Below are positions 36,545-48,724 of a stretch of 64,000 bases of DNA, one piece after another; the stretch's first letter is position 1, and the number at the start of each line of letters is the position of its first letter. Both the position numbers and the translations under genes were made by a program. Below the pieces are notes generated by a model, which saw only the letters and a program-made list of their open reading frames with translations, was not told where the DNA came from and ran no database searches. Source of the stretch: Ignelater luminosus (lineage: Eukaryota > Arthropoda > Insecta > Coleoptera > Elateridae); assembly GCA_011009095.1 (NCBI GenBank), contig VTPC01090027.1:1-64000 (forward strand), given 5' to 3'.

Positions 36545-37190
36545 TGTGATTCCTTTTGTATCACCTCTTCTTTTGACCCAAATTTTTGCCCAGCCAGAGA
36601 AGTTTTGAGTTTCGGGATTTGAGATGGTAATCCAAGAGAGCTAGATCGAGCGAATAAAGTGGCTGTGAAAGAATTTTCAAGGCAGATAGTCAATTAGTAA
36701 AATTGACTTAGCGCGCCGAAAAACTCCTTACTAACGGATGGATTCACTGTTAGAATCGTTGTCTCGTTTTTGGTGTATAGTGGTAAATCCAGATTTTACC
36801 CACAGTCATAAAACGCCGAAAAAAACCTGTTGGACTTTCCTTAAACTATTGAAAACGGTCGCTGATGTTCGTATACGAATTTGCTTTTGCGGTATCCACC
36901 TTGCGCAAAGTTTTTTTCATTGTGCAAAATAAAGTAAACTCGCTCAGTTAAGATGTTCGTCACCTCTGATTTGTTGACCAAAACCATATCATGGACTTTG
37001 TCGATCATTTGTGGTGTGGCAGCTGTCTTCGTATCTGCAACACGCGGTGTTTTCGATACTTGTTCTGCCGCGTTTGAATTTGTTTGCCCAAAGTAGAACG
37101 ATTTCATGAGAAGAACATGTCACTCAATGTAGGCAAAATCCTTTCATGGATTTGTTTGCTGTTCACGCCACAAATTTTAATTTTATCCAT
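36545..37190 (-). pseudogene. Old mariner transposase remnant
   Basis: Minus-strand blocks occur in correct order. From a possible ATG at 37188-37190 comes MDKIKICGVNSKQIHERI (first helix-turn-helix), then after a frameshift YEIVLLWANKFKRGR, matching VKxWxxxFKRGR. Next is TKTAATPQMIDKVHDMVL, which runs to ILTERVYFILHN (second helix-turn-helix). Around 36810-36765 is FFRRFMTVGKIWIYHYTPK, where the family has TVDETWIHHYTPE; the catalytic first aspartate is now glycine. Further on come AKSILLIDYLP and, near 36585-36550, AGQKFGSKEEVIQ, matching AGQKFxSNEEVI. The remnant spans ~646 bp against ~1035 bp for a full gene, in several frames. The helix block GVNSKQIHE differs from that of the mariner at 54.8 kb, so this is a different and older lineage. 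Confidence 0.8.
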
Positions 37191-37199
37191 TAGATTATT

Positions 37200-37780
37200 C
37201 ATCTACTTTGTGGCTGACGCCCTCTATGAATATCAAACCAGTAGAGCAGTAACTACGATTACGTTCAATTGTTAACAGAGAGGACGATTTTGAAAGTGTT
37301 GTCTTTGCGTTTACAGTAATTTGGTCGGTTTCGGCTTTCTTTATTAAACTTAAACATTCGCTAATTACCGTGGCAACCGATTTCGTTCTTTTTCTTCTTG
37401 TTAAGGTCAGATAAAGCTATACTTGTTAAAACTTTTTAAAGAAGCTTCATTAATCATTAGTTAGTGAGGGGAAAGTAAAAACCGGACCATTGACGTTTGA
37501 TGCCAACCGGCAAAAAAGTTTATGATGCCAGTGCTACTGCTTGCTGACAGCTCGTAGACACAAGCAGCGATTTGTTTGTTTTTATTAGTGAGTTAAATAT
37601 GTTATCATTCTTCTTCTATCAGAAGGTGATTTGTAGGACACTAACTTGCCAAGAAGTTCTCGTATAATCCACAGTCTTAACAATTACTGCATCAAGATTG
37701 CCCATTTCTGTCTATACTCCCATATCCACAGAGGAAGAAACCGAAATGAAATAGATTTTGAAAAAATTAACAAACAGTCA
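37200..37780. other. AT-rich, no gene recognised
   Basis: No mariner left-end repeat is found next to the remnant. No other feature. Confidence 0.45.
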
Positions 37781-37784
37781 TCAA

Positions 37785-38770
37785 CATAAAACAAAATATT
37801 GCATAACAAGCACCGCTTTTGATCCCTAACTTTGGTCTTGGTCTTAGGTCTTCTGGAAACTAAAGAAAAGTGGTGGATCAGCGTTTTCAGTGACCTGCGG
37901 ATTGCAGACTACTTGAGCACTGCCATAGGTTCTGGGTACATGAAGGATGAGACATCTTGATCCCTAACTTTGAACATAGCTTCTGCTGTCCTGAAAACTA
38001 AAAATAGGCTGTACATCCGTGCCTACACCTTTTTGTGGATTGTAGAGCAAAAGTATTGTAGTATTATGAGTACCACTATAGGTATTGAGTACATGTTGGT
38101 CTTCCTGAAAACAAAACTAAGTTGTGGGTCAACGTTTTCCATCTTCTGTGGACTGAAACATGAGCATCGCTTCATTACTTCTAAGTACATGAAGGACAAG
38201 AAACTTTGATCCCTTACTTCTTACTGTTTTGAGAACTAACAATAGGTGGTAGATTGGTCCCTACACCTTTCTGGGAATTGGAAAGCACATGTTTTGTAGC
38301 ATAACAAGCACCGCTATAGAATCTGAGTACATGTTGTCCGAAACGAAACGACCTCTGCTCTTCTGAAAACTAAAGATATGTTGTAGATCAATGCCTTCAC
38401 TCTTCTGTAGGTTATACAGCACAAGTTCTGTAGCATGATGAGCGCCGCCATAGGTTCTGAGTACGTACTTTGATCGCTAACTATAATCTTGGTATTCATT
38501 CTTGCGAAAATTGAAACAAAATTGTGGACACATGGTTTGAAGCATAAACACTGCCATAGGTTCTGAGTACCTATAGGATGAAAAACTTTGATCTTGGTTT
38601 ATGCTCTTCTGGAAAATATTCTTGTATATAAGTGCTTTCGTTATTCTAGGAATGCAGAGCACATGTTTTGAAGCATGTCGAACATCACAGAATATGTGTA
38701 GAACCGAGACATTTTGATCATCGTCTTTGCTTTTCTGAATACTAAAATCTGCTCATGAATCTTTTCAGCA
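37785..38770. repeat. Irregular ~105-155-bp tandem array
   Basis: About seven to eight degenerate units. The markers CATAGGTTCTGAGTAC (near 37925, 38080, 38177, 38317, 38450 and 38556), CTTTGATCCCTAACTTTG, CTTCTGAAAACTAAA and GCACATGTTTTGTAGCAT recur in the same order. Spacing varies between about 105 and 155 bp because units have lost different internal parts. Frames 37970-38209, 38314-38499 and 38477-38662 are by-products. Confidence 0.82.
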
Positions 38771-39600
38771 CAATATATTGGGGTGTTACAAGATCCAGTT
38801 TTAGGAGATGTTGTTAGCAAGGTGTGGCAGTGGGCGAGTTCAACAACAACCTCTATATCTTCTCTACTACGAATAGGAGGGAGGAATTAATATATTTACC
38901 TAACTGATTGGACATGTTCAGCACGCTATTGGAATATTCTTCAAAACTGCTTTATGTGGCCAATTTGCGACCACAAGTCTCAACATCAAAGTGAAACTTT
39001 ACTATGAAGCACTAGAACTCACAAAGAAACAAAGAAAAACTTTTAAGCTGTTTAACAACGGTAGAGATGTTAACCTAAATTAATTCTACCAATTCACATA
39101 ACCGGTACGGGCTTCCAAAGCACCAAACGATGCCACCTGTACGCAGTTTACTTACCATTTTTAGCTTAGTCTATAATAATGAACCTTTAAAACGGACCCA
39201 ATACAAATCACATTTATATTAAATTCTCTTTCGCCTCAACGTCCCAACAGATTTCTCAAGAACATTCTCGAGATTAATGTTTAGTTTTGAAATTAACCAT
39301 TTTCATTTCAAAATCAAACAGGGTTTTCTTTCTAAAAGAAAGCTCCCATAATTCTAATTTTTCCATAAAATCAAATCAAATAATTCAAATTAATAAAGAA
39401 GAGTGTAGGTCACTTCAAAACACCTACATTACAAATATTGGATTTCGTAAAGAAAAGAATGTGCAAGTTGCAAATTCCGGCTAGCGCAATATGAAGACGT
39501 GTATCAACTTACTTCATGCTATTGTAATATTACTATTACAGTAAATGCAGAATGCTGACGTTGTTAAAGTGTGATATAATTGTAATAATGTTATATTTGC
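38771..39600. other. AT-rich, no gene recognised
   Basis: A 65-residue frame at 39287-39484 has no recognisable content. No repeats are visible. Confidence 0.45.
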
Positions 39601-39607
39601 ATCTTTT

Positions 39608-39841
39608 GCAAAATTGTTATTTTTCTGTTACCTACTTTATAATTTGTTATTATGTCAATTGTGTATGAAAAGAAAATTTGGAAACTTAATAAACAGTATT
39701 AACATTTACTTGTTCTTACTCACTAAAATGTATTAGCTGCTCTAAAGTCTTTTAATTGAGCTTAATTGGTCCACGAGACTGTGGACCAGGCTATACATAA
39801 ATACCCGAGATTGGCCCTAAAAATCTAACCTCACACCACAA
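39608..39841 (+). repeat. Left direct repeat of TRIM-like unit
   Basis: Begins GCAAAATTGTTATTTTTCTG and ends in ACACCACAA. It matches 40421-40661 with scattered substitutions and small indels. Confidence 0.75.
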
Positions 39842-40420
39842 GCTTCAGGATACTCTCCGAACTTTGTTCATGGTCCTTCAAGTATCAGACCAGCGTGGAG
39901 AAGCCGTCCACTAAGTATATTTCTGGAGACGTCTGGAAAATTAATAATGGTCTTTCGCCGGTGAAGAAGATTCAACACCAAAAACCTACAACAAGAAGAA
40001 ACAAGAGCTCACAAACCCTCGACCTCAACGAGGGAGAAATCCGCATTAAGATTCGCATATACAGGGCAGCCCATCAGAAGCTGTGTCAGAAGCATCATAC
40101 TTAGCACTCGCCACACGAAGCGGGTGCACATACAAGGCAGCTCATCAAAAGCTGTACCACAACCAGTCCGCCTACAGGACACTTCGAGAAGAAATGATGC
40201 TACGAGAATACTACGAAAGAAGAAGAATAATGTACAAGTCCGCCCAGGACGACCAAACAGAGAGTTCGCAATACCACTTCAAGTAATCCAAGTCGCTGCA
40301 GCCGAGTCCAGGCAGCTTTGTAAAGGATTTATGCCCCTTGGAGGAGTTTCGGAGCTCAAATACGTTCAAGTCAATAAAGAGAGGCAAGACATATGGAAGA
40401 AGCATCAACACACAATGGAC

Positions 40421-40661
40421 GCAAAATTGTTATTTTTCTCTGTTACCTACTTTGTAATTTGTTATTATGTCAGCATGTCAATTGTGTATAAAAAGAAAAT
40501 TTAGAAACTTAATAAACAGTATTATTATTTATTTGGTGTTACTCAAATGTATTAGCTACTCATAAAGTCTTTAAATTGAGCTAACTTGTCCATGAGACTG
40601 TGGACCAGGTTATACATAAACCACCGAGGTTAGCCCTAAAAAGCTAATTTTACCACCACAA
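40421..40661 (+). repeat. Right direct repeat of TRIM-like unit
   Basis: Begins GCAAAATTGTTATTTTTCTC and ends in ACCACCACAA. Partner of 39608-39841. Confidence 0.75.
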
Positions 40662-40669
40662 CTTGCCGT

Positions 40670-43600
40670 CTATGGCTGCAAGATTGTACACTAACTTTAC
40701 AGTACGTGGGCGACAGCTTGTCGTAATGGGGAAATTTTCTACAGAAGCAAACTTCAATAAAATGCTACCAAGAAATATGTCATACCGTAATAACAATAAG
40801 AACTGTGTGTCTAACTATACATAAAATGTTTAGATAACTCAAGCCAAGAATTTGCCAAAACTGTCATTGAGTCTTTGTTTTTGGCAATAGGTAACAAAAA
40901 TATTATAGATCTAAAATATAACATCACAAAGTAGCCGGAGGCAATTAGAAAAAAATTGTTTTGGTACTCTACTTGCTAGAACGGACGCCATAATGGATAT
41001 CTAAGATGATAGCTGGTAAGAAGATCAACAAGGATCTTTAGAAACAAGCTTCATTGCAATGAGTTGATAAAGGCTCTGAAATAGCAAACCAGGCATGTTT
41101 CTTTGGGGGATACCGCAGTTGATTAAGAATCTGGAAAAAAGTGTTTACTCTTGATAAACTCAGTAAGTGAAGTTCTAGACATTCAAAGCTATCTGGGCCT
41201 TTTCAAGTTGAATCTGCTAAGCCTTTTAACTTTTTGAGCTAGTCGGGACTTGTGGTCCTGTATCAAGCTTTGTTAGTCGATTACGTTCTTTGGAGTTATC
41301 ACGGTTTTTGAATCGCTTGCATTTTCATGTTAACTTCTAGGTTTTCTCGTCATTTGATCTTTAAAGAGCCCTGAATATTGAACACCATGCAGTTCTTGGT
41401 TTAATTTTTTATTGCAACACTTTTGAGATCTTGACAGGTACTCAAAATATATTTTACCATGTGTATGTCGATTGGTTGTTGATATTTGATTTTTTTTAAG
41501 GAGAATCAGACTTTCTGAATTAAAGTTTTTTGAGAGTCACTTCAAAGTTATTTCGGCCGGATAGTATCCCGCATGAAGCAAAAGATAATCAAGGTGCTTC
41601 GCAATACATAACAGATAGGGAAGCATTGAGCCATAGTTCTGTTAACCCATATGTACAAAAATCAACGTTGTATAAACAACTTGAATACCTGCCGTAAATT
41701 AATTCTTTCCAGATAACAGCGATTCTAAGACTCGACAAAAAGGCCCAAATTCTACTGTTGATCTCAACTGGAGATCCCGCTTGGGAGTGGACATTGTAAC
41801 TGGCACAGTTAATTCGTACACACATTAAGTACTTCATAATTTTTATTTGAAATTTTGTGATAGTTGCGAGAATAATGCTTCTCTTGATAACAAAATCATT
41901 AATTTCAAAATCTTGTTAAAGTAACTACTGGGACTGATTAGTGATTAAATAAAAAAAATTTACTTCTAGAAGTTATCATTTCTTACAAAAAACATTTAGA
42001 TACCAAAGCAGAAGTCACCCTAATATCAAAATTTAAATAAAACAGAATTTTTAAATTTCCAGTTTCTTTTTGTCTTACAAAAATATTCAATGAATTAATT
42101 AACTAGATTAGTACAGATTCTTGATATTTCTTTGTCAAAATTAAACTTAACCCAAATTTTTCAAAAACTAGCACAAACCTCTAGAATTTCATTATCAGCA
42201 AGCAATATTAATTCTGCGCAAAGATTTGGCCTGTAAAACATTGTAAGGACCCTAATATGTGGTCTGCTACGATCCATAGAAGTTATACCGAGGGAAGATT
42301 CCCAAGATGGAATGGGATAAACCGATATTCATTAACGGGTTGAAGCGGAACGAAGCGGAGCAGACAGAACCACCGGAAACCTAAAACACGTACGTGCTGG
42401 GGCGGTCGTGCTTCCAGCCTACATGCCATACACTCAGAAACAGACCGTGTATGACATGATTCGAGTGCTTCACAAGTGTGTTATTTCTGCTACGATGAGT
42501 AAAGAACTCGAGGAATTCGGATTGGTATCTCCCACGCTAATAGTAATCAAAATAGGATCAAGTTTGTTTCTGCTTTCGACTTCCCTAGGACCTGATTTCC
42601 TTCTCCAGTTTGAGTAGCAATAAATCTTATAAGTTGCCTTTAATTGTTCGAGTGCTACTGCTGTATAAATAGTTTTGCGTTGAGTTGCGAGTTGTTTCCC
42701 TTTTGGTTTGATTTTCGGAAATATTAATTTGCATCGAGCGACGACGCAAAAAGTGCTTCGTTAGTTAAAAGAGAGAAGAGAGACGGAATGAATGTTAAAC
42801 AAGAAATTGTAATGTTTATGTGTGTATATATAGCACGTTGCATGTGGTAAAACAGGATGTGGAGTAAGGATAATGGACCCCCAACGTGAATCAATTCAGC
42901 GTCTGATTGTTTCCAGTCAGAGCTGTTTAATGGGATAGAGAAATTCGCGGCTGCATCAGACACAACGGTTTGCAGACGACTTCATAATTGAGGATTTCAT
43001 AAACGTGTTCATCTGATAATATACCCCTTTCCTTACGAAGGTTTTCAAGACTTAAAAAGAAAACAATTAAATTTGCTACTCGACTCTCTGCTGCTGTTTT
43101 AGTTTAGTTCAAGAAATAGAAATAAAAAGTTTGGAACAGAAACTGGAAAACAACAAAAATTCCGAGAGCAGAAATTATGTTCATATTTAATTCGAAGTAT
43201 TCGGGGTGTCAACGAATCCGCGATATTTATTTGGTGGCCGCGTTATTAACGAAGCTGTCCTGCTTTGTCTCAAAATTGTCTGCAATTTACTAGATGTTTA
43301 TTACAGTCGACTATTGTAGCGACTCAATTTCACAGAATGGCATTTCTTACAATAAATGCTGGCTTATATCCAGACTTGTCAATCTTATTTAGTTATTAAG
43401 CAGAGGGTTTGGTTATATTGTGGTTTTCGCTGTGTTCAATATAATTTAGTCTTATAGAAAAATTATTATCTTTCTTGTTTCATTTATTTTTGTCTTACGG
43501 AAAAAATTATTTTCTTTATAATAATTCAGTTATGAAATGTGACTGAAGGCCGTTATTAAGAATAGTCTCACATAAGTGTGAACGAAATTTGAATGAACGT

Positions 43601-44335
43601 TTAGAGCTCACCTGACAAATTCCTCTTGTGCTTTCTGTATTGAACATGGTCGCCACCAAAGTTCAATTTTTTAAACTTTATTTAATCTCTCATGTTTTGG
43701 ATTCGTGGCGTTGTGTGGAGTAAGCTTTAGCGTTTGATTGGTTCTATAATCATAATCAGCTTTGTCATAACATAAACAATAAGAGTTCTCAGACATTTAC
43801 AGTAAAATCCATTTGTGTACAAAGTGTAATCGACGATCGGCAAAATTTCTCAAGCTTTTATAATTATTGTACAGCATAATCTAAGTTTATAGTTGTTGAT
43901 ATTAAAATATATCTGTTAGGATATCTTTTTAATGTTTAATTCCACATTTAAATCGTGTAAATTAAATTGCAATTGAAGAAATTTAATCCAATTAAGGAAG
44001 TGTAGTCTTGAAAACACAAATAGATACAAAACAGAAATCAAACTCTCATTATTAGTAAATAAGCCAAGTTAAAATAAGATTAACAAACTTGAATGATGTA
44101 GTAATTTCGCTTTATTTGTTTGAAGTGATTACGTAAGGTGTAAAGAAGTTTTTAACTTATATATATCTACCTTCTCGAATATTTCTCATGAAAAAATAAA
44201 ATTTTACATAGCGCATTAACGCTGTATTCTTTATTAAAACTGTGTTAAGTACAATATAATAAGGCAAAATCAAGTAGTTCGGTCATGCAATTAATTCACT
44301 TAGGTTGGTAGAATTCTAAACAACTAAGTTTTTGT
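40670..44335. other. AT-rich region, no gene recognised
   Basis: No convincing frame. A minus-strand patch near 41120-41060 reads GIPQRNMPGLLFQ, faintly like the GIPQGSxLGPLLF block of reverse transcriptase, with no supporting blocks. GC-raised patches at 42240-42420 and 43190-43280 are unassigned. Confidence 0.45.
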
Positions 44336-44339
44336 TTTT

Positions 44340-45890
44340 TCTGCATTTATAACCTAAAATGTTGAATTGTCAAGAGATTGGCAGTCAGAAACAAATATTT
44401 AAATAAAAATCGCAGAGATCTCTTCTTTATCGTATTTAAAGTTATAAACAAAGAATTATTATTAAAAATAAAAAAATCAAAGCAGTTTTTATTAAATATT
44501 TGTTTCTAATTTCACGGCCTAGTCGTTTTTTGGTCTGATCGTACCGCAGCAGTAGTGACGATTATGTAAAACTGTGATCTTTTTTTAAAAGTGAGATTAT
44601 AAACTCGGAAAAATTTCTTTTACAAGGCAAGGTAGGAGAAACATAATTTTCTAGTCGTTGCAAGGCATTTCATTTGATCATCATTTATCGCATTTATAAT
44701 AATAAACAAATCTTAATTATTATTTAATAAAATAAAAAATGAGAGCAATTTCAATTTAATATTTAAATTTGTCTTTGACTATGTCAAAGATGGCAGTGAC
44801 TATATCGATCACTTCATAATTCCCAATTTTAGGTTAGGTATAAATGTAGAACTATCAAGTACCAAGAGAGATTTGTTTTTAATTCCATGACCTACGCCTT
44901 TCTTGCGACGTTTACTTAAATATGAAATCTTTTATCACAAAAATTCTGAAAAGGCAAAGCAGGGGATTTTGTTGTTATAAAAAATTTGGCGAGGCTAGGC
45001 AGGAGAAAAATGATAATTTTGTAGTTATTGTAAGGCATTTCAATTGATTACCATTTTATTGTATTTATAATTATTAAAAGCAAACCTGAGTTATTATTTA
45101 AAAATAAAAAATCAGAATTTTCATTTCATTTAAATATTTAAATTTATCTTCGACGCTGTCGATAACTAGACAGTTCTACATTTTTAACCTAAAATGTAAA
45201 ATTGTCAAGTCATTGTTTTTAATTTCAGTTTTCATGGCCTAGCCGACTTTTTTTCTTTGATCGCATCGCAGTAGTGATGTTGATTTAACTATGACATTTT
45301 TAAAAGTGCGGTTATAAAATCAGAAAATTTTCGTTGACAAGACAAGGTAGGAAAAAAAGTATAATTTTCTAGTTATTGTAAGGTATTTCATTCGATGACG
45401 GTTTATCGCATTTTTATAACTGCAAATAATTTAATTTAATTTAAAAATAACCAAAATAGTTTTAATTTAAATATTTAGATTTATCTTTGATTTTACCAAT
45501 CACCTAACAATTCTTCATTTTAGGATGATTTTAGGTTATAAATACAGAAGTTTCAAGTACCAATACAAATGTATTGGTTTTTAATTCCATGGCCTAACAT
45601 AGTTGCTTCCTTTTTGTTTTATCGCACGGTATTCTTGACGATTATTTAAACGTCATGACATTTTTAAAATCACGAAAACCTAGTATACAAAGCAAAGTAG
45701 AAGAAAGATGATAATAATTCTCTAGTCATTTCATTTCATTTGGTCATCATTTATTGTATTTATAATTATAAACAAAAATCTGAGCAAAGAAATTTTAATT
45801 TAGATATTTAAATCTGTCTTTGTATCTTGACAATTCTACATTTCAGGTTATAAATGTAAAACTATCAAGTACCAATGAATATGCAACATT
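44340..45890. repeat. ~350-bp satellite array, left part
   Basis: Four to five units. CATGGCCTAGTCG-like markers occur near 44515, 44886, 45233 and 45587. Each unit also has TTTTTAAAAGTG(A)GGTTATAAAATCAG, ATTTCATTTGATCATCATTTAT, ATTATTTAAAAATAAAAAATC and CGATCACTT, with an AGGTTATAAATGTAGAACT block. The array is interrupted near 45890 by a jockey-like insertion and resumes near 47150. Confidence 0.88.
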
Positions 45891-45894
45891 GAAA

Positions 45895-46700
45895 GACACA
45901 AAATGAAACAAACATTACCACATTCCATATATTCTCTTTTAAAATCTCATTCAACGGACAGAACATTCATAGTTAAATATCTAGACGCCTTCTCTGAACT
46001 CAAATCAATCTCCTCTGGAGTTCCATAAGGGAGTATTCTTGGGCCCATTTGATACTCGTTATATACGGCGGATATGCCAGAAAGTGATCATACAACAATT
46101 GTTACCTATGCAGATGATACTACAATTCTATCGTCAAATAATCACGCCGATGTTGCTTCCATGAATCTACAAGCACACCTACATCTGCTCGAGGATTGGC
46201 TACCTCGCTGGCGTATAAAAGCAAATGAAAAGAAATCAACACATATTACCTTTACATTACGAATTGGCAGTTGTACTCCAGTAACATTAAACGGCAGACA
46301 GTTACTTCAGAAAGAAGTAATAAAATATCTAGGACTCCACTTGGATAGGGGACTGACATGGCGAACAGACATATTTACCAAAAGAAACCAGTTAGGTTTA
46401 AAACTCCGCCAGATGTACTGGATCCTTGCGAGAACTTCAAAATTATCAATTGAAAACAAACTTTTGTTGTATCAAATGATCTTGAAGGCCATATGGACAT
46501 ACGCAATATCATTATAGGGTACCACCAGCATTTAAAACATTGAAATACTTTAGAGGTTCCAAAATAAAATTTTCCGGGTTATTGTCAAAGCTCCTTGGTA
46601 TGTACCAAACACTTACGAGGCTTAGGTTAAGTATTACATCAGTTGTCTGAAGACTGGCGTTACAAATAAAGGAATTAGAAAAACAACCTCTAAATGCAAA
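45895..46700 (+). pseudogene. Jockey-like non-LTR retrotransposon RT fragment
   Basis: One frame (phase of 46074) reads through KLKQTLPHSIYSLLKSHS, RTFIVKYLDAFSELKSISSG, VP, a TAA stop at 46026-46028 where jockey RTs have Q, GSILGPI, a TGA stop at 46050-46052, then YSLYTADMPES. The open part 46074-46517 contains TIVTYADDTTIL (the catalytic YADD), ANEKKSTHITFTLR, VIKYLGLHLDRGLTWRTDI and LLLYQMILKAIWTYAISL. After a TAG it continues as GTTSI, stop, NIEIL, stop, RFQNKIFRVIVKAPWYVPNT, matching the post-palm GT-NIExLQRFQNKxLRxIVxAPWYVPN block. Reading stays in one frame; only stops kill it. The 5' end starts inside the RT, the usual 5' truncation of LINE copies. It sits inside the ~350-bp satellite. 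Confidence 0.88.
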
Positions 46701-47145
46701 AACTCTTACGTCAACAATTTGTTTTTTATTTTCTGCCTTCTTTATTTTAAATCTCAAAATTCTCTTTTTTTTATTTTGACAGATGTCATAATGTCCTAAA
46801 CAGAAGTTAAATTTTAGTTCATAGTAAAATGAAAATGCAATGAAATCATTGTAAAAAAAGATTGGTTTTCAAGATTGTTCTTTTGTTGTTTTTTGTTTTT
46901 GTTTTCGGCGTTTCAACATTACATACTTTTTTAGGTTGCAACTACTGTAAAAACACAAGTTTTAACAAACGTCATGTTTTGTAAATAAAGGTTAGATCTT
47001 TACGTTATTAAATCTGAATACATTTTAATTTACAATATTAATAATGTTAAATTTTGAAATCCACTATTGGTTCCACTTTTCGTTACATGAATGAAATTGT
47101 TAATTTTCGCCTCTACTTAATAAGCTGTGTAAAATTAGTCGCTTT
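46701..47145. other. Junction between jockey-like fragment and satellite
   Basis: AT-rich sequence with no recognisable block. It may be the retrotransposon's 3' untranslated part or a decayed satellite unit. Confidence 0.4.
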
Positions 47146-47149
47146 CTCA

Positions 47150-48260
47150 TGTGGTCATAGGAAAAATTTATTTAATTTCTGTCTTATTCTATCGCACGGT
47201 ATCAGTGACGTTCCTTTATATATGACATTTTTAAAAGTGAAGTTATAAAATCAGAAAAATCTAGCAAGGCAAAACAAAAGAAAATTGATAATTTTGTATT
47301 TAATGACCATTTATGATATTTTATTATAAACAGATTTTTGAATTATTTTGTTTAAAAATAAAAAAATCTAGACAATTATAATTTAAACATTAAAACTTGC
47401 CTGTGACTGTCGATCACTTGACCATTCAACATTTCAGGTTATCGATGCATAACTGTCAGGTAAAAAAAAAATACTTTTTTTTCAATTCTATAGCCTAGTC
47501 GTTTTCGGTTTTATTTTAGCGGCGCTTATTTAAATCTGAAATTTTTAAAAGTGAGGTTATAAAATCATAAAAATCTTATTGACAATGCAAGGAAGGAGAA
47601 AGATTATAATCTTGCAGACATTGTAAGGCATTCCATTTGATTATCATTTATCATATTATTTAAATATAAATAAATTTGAATTATTATCTGAAAATAAAAA
47701 TCGAGACAATTTCAATTTAAATATTTGGATTGATAATTCTATATTCTAGGTTATAAATATAGAGCTATCAAGTTTGTTTTTAATTTCATGGCCTAGTCTT
47801 TTTTATTTTATCCAGGGCAATAATACCTTCGATCAAGTTATCCAATGATTGTAAAAGTGGGCCTTAGTGGTGTAAACATACAAAAAAGTGATTTATTTCA
47901 TACCAGCATAAGGAACCGCAAAGACTCAGTGGTTAGTTCTAAGGCATTTGAACAGAGTTTATAAACTGAATGAATTATTATTTAAAAATAAAAAACTAAA
48001 ACAATTCTAATTTGAATATTTAAATCTATCTTTAACTCTATCGATCACTTAACAATAAAAAAATTTAGATTCTAAATGTAAAATTGTCAAGTGTTAATAA
48101 AAATTAATTTGTTTTTAATTCCATGGCCTAGTCCTTTTTATTTTATAGAGGGTATTATGACGTTTACTTATGTATGACGGCTTCAAAAGAGAGGTTGTAA
48201 TTTATAAAATTACAAAAGTCAGAAGAAAAATTATAAGTAGTTTGAAATGATTGTAGGGCA
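47150..48260. repeat. ~350-bp satellite array, right part
   Basis: Continues the 44340-45890 array after the jockey-like insertion. TAGCCTAGTCGTTTT and CATGGCCTAGTC markers fall near 47488, 47786 and 48121, with CTATCGCACGGTATCAGTGACG near 47190. Units here are 300-350 bp and more decayed. Confidence 0.82.
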
Positions 48261-48720
48261 TTTGATTTGATGACCAGTGGCTTTGAGTCATACCAATAAT
48301 CTTTATTCAAGACCAATTTAAAATCAAAGGAAAAGATAAATTTCCAATCCAATAAATGTATAGCACATTTCCTCTTGTAATTTGAAATTGTTTTCTGGAC
48401 ATCTGTTACTCTTCTCTAGTTCATACTAATTCTCTTCTTTTGTTTTGAGAAACATTTATGAGAAAGGATATTACTGAGACAAAAAAGATCAATGAATCCA
48501 AATATTTTAATGTTAATGTAAAACAGCAAGAATTTCAAATCATTTTTGGCAGTTAACTTACTGATGGTGGTGTTGGTCGAATACATTTTCCTTAATAGGT
48601 AGCAGCTTCAGTAATCAATTTACCACCATTTATCCGCATCTACATTTCCTTCAATTTCCTGGCCACGTATCACCTTCCCCGTTATCTTCAATATTTACAT
48701 TTCCCCATTTGCTTTCCATT
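48261..48720. other. AT-rich, no gene recognised
   Basis: No features seen. Confidence 0.45.
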
Positions 48721-48724
48721 ACTT

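Larger units (their letters stand above)
39608..40661. mobile_element. Direct-repeat-flanked unit, possible miniature LTR element (TRIM-like)
   Basis: Two direct repeats of about 235-241 bp (39608-39841 and 40421-40661) flank ~580 bp. If the outermost TG...CA pairs are used, the repeats run 39615-39840 and 40428-40660. Each holds an AATAAA signal (CTTAATAAACAGT), a short palindrome around GGTCCACGAGACTGTGGACC and a TATA-like TATACATAAA. The order AATAAA before TATA is opposite to a normal LTR, there is no obvious primer-binding site or polypurine tract, and no target duplication is seen. The interior holds small frames (39895-40104, 40083-40286, 40124-40504) with an internal duplication that repeats an AAHQKL(C/Y) motif, and no protease, RT or gag motif. 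A tandem segmental duplication is the main alternative. Confidence 0.5.

Noticed and set aside
41060..41125. Minus-strand GIPQRNMPGLLF, like an RT block 4
   Set aside because: Single weak block with substitutions at key positions and no neighbouring RT motifs.
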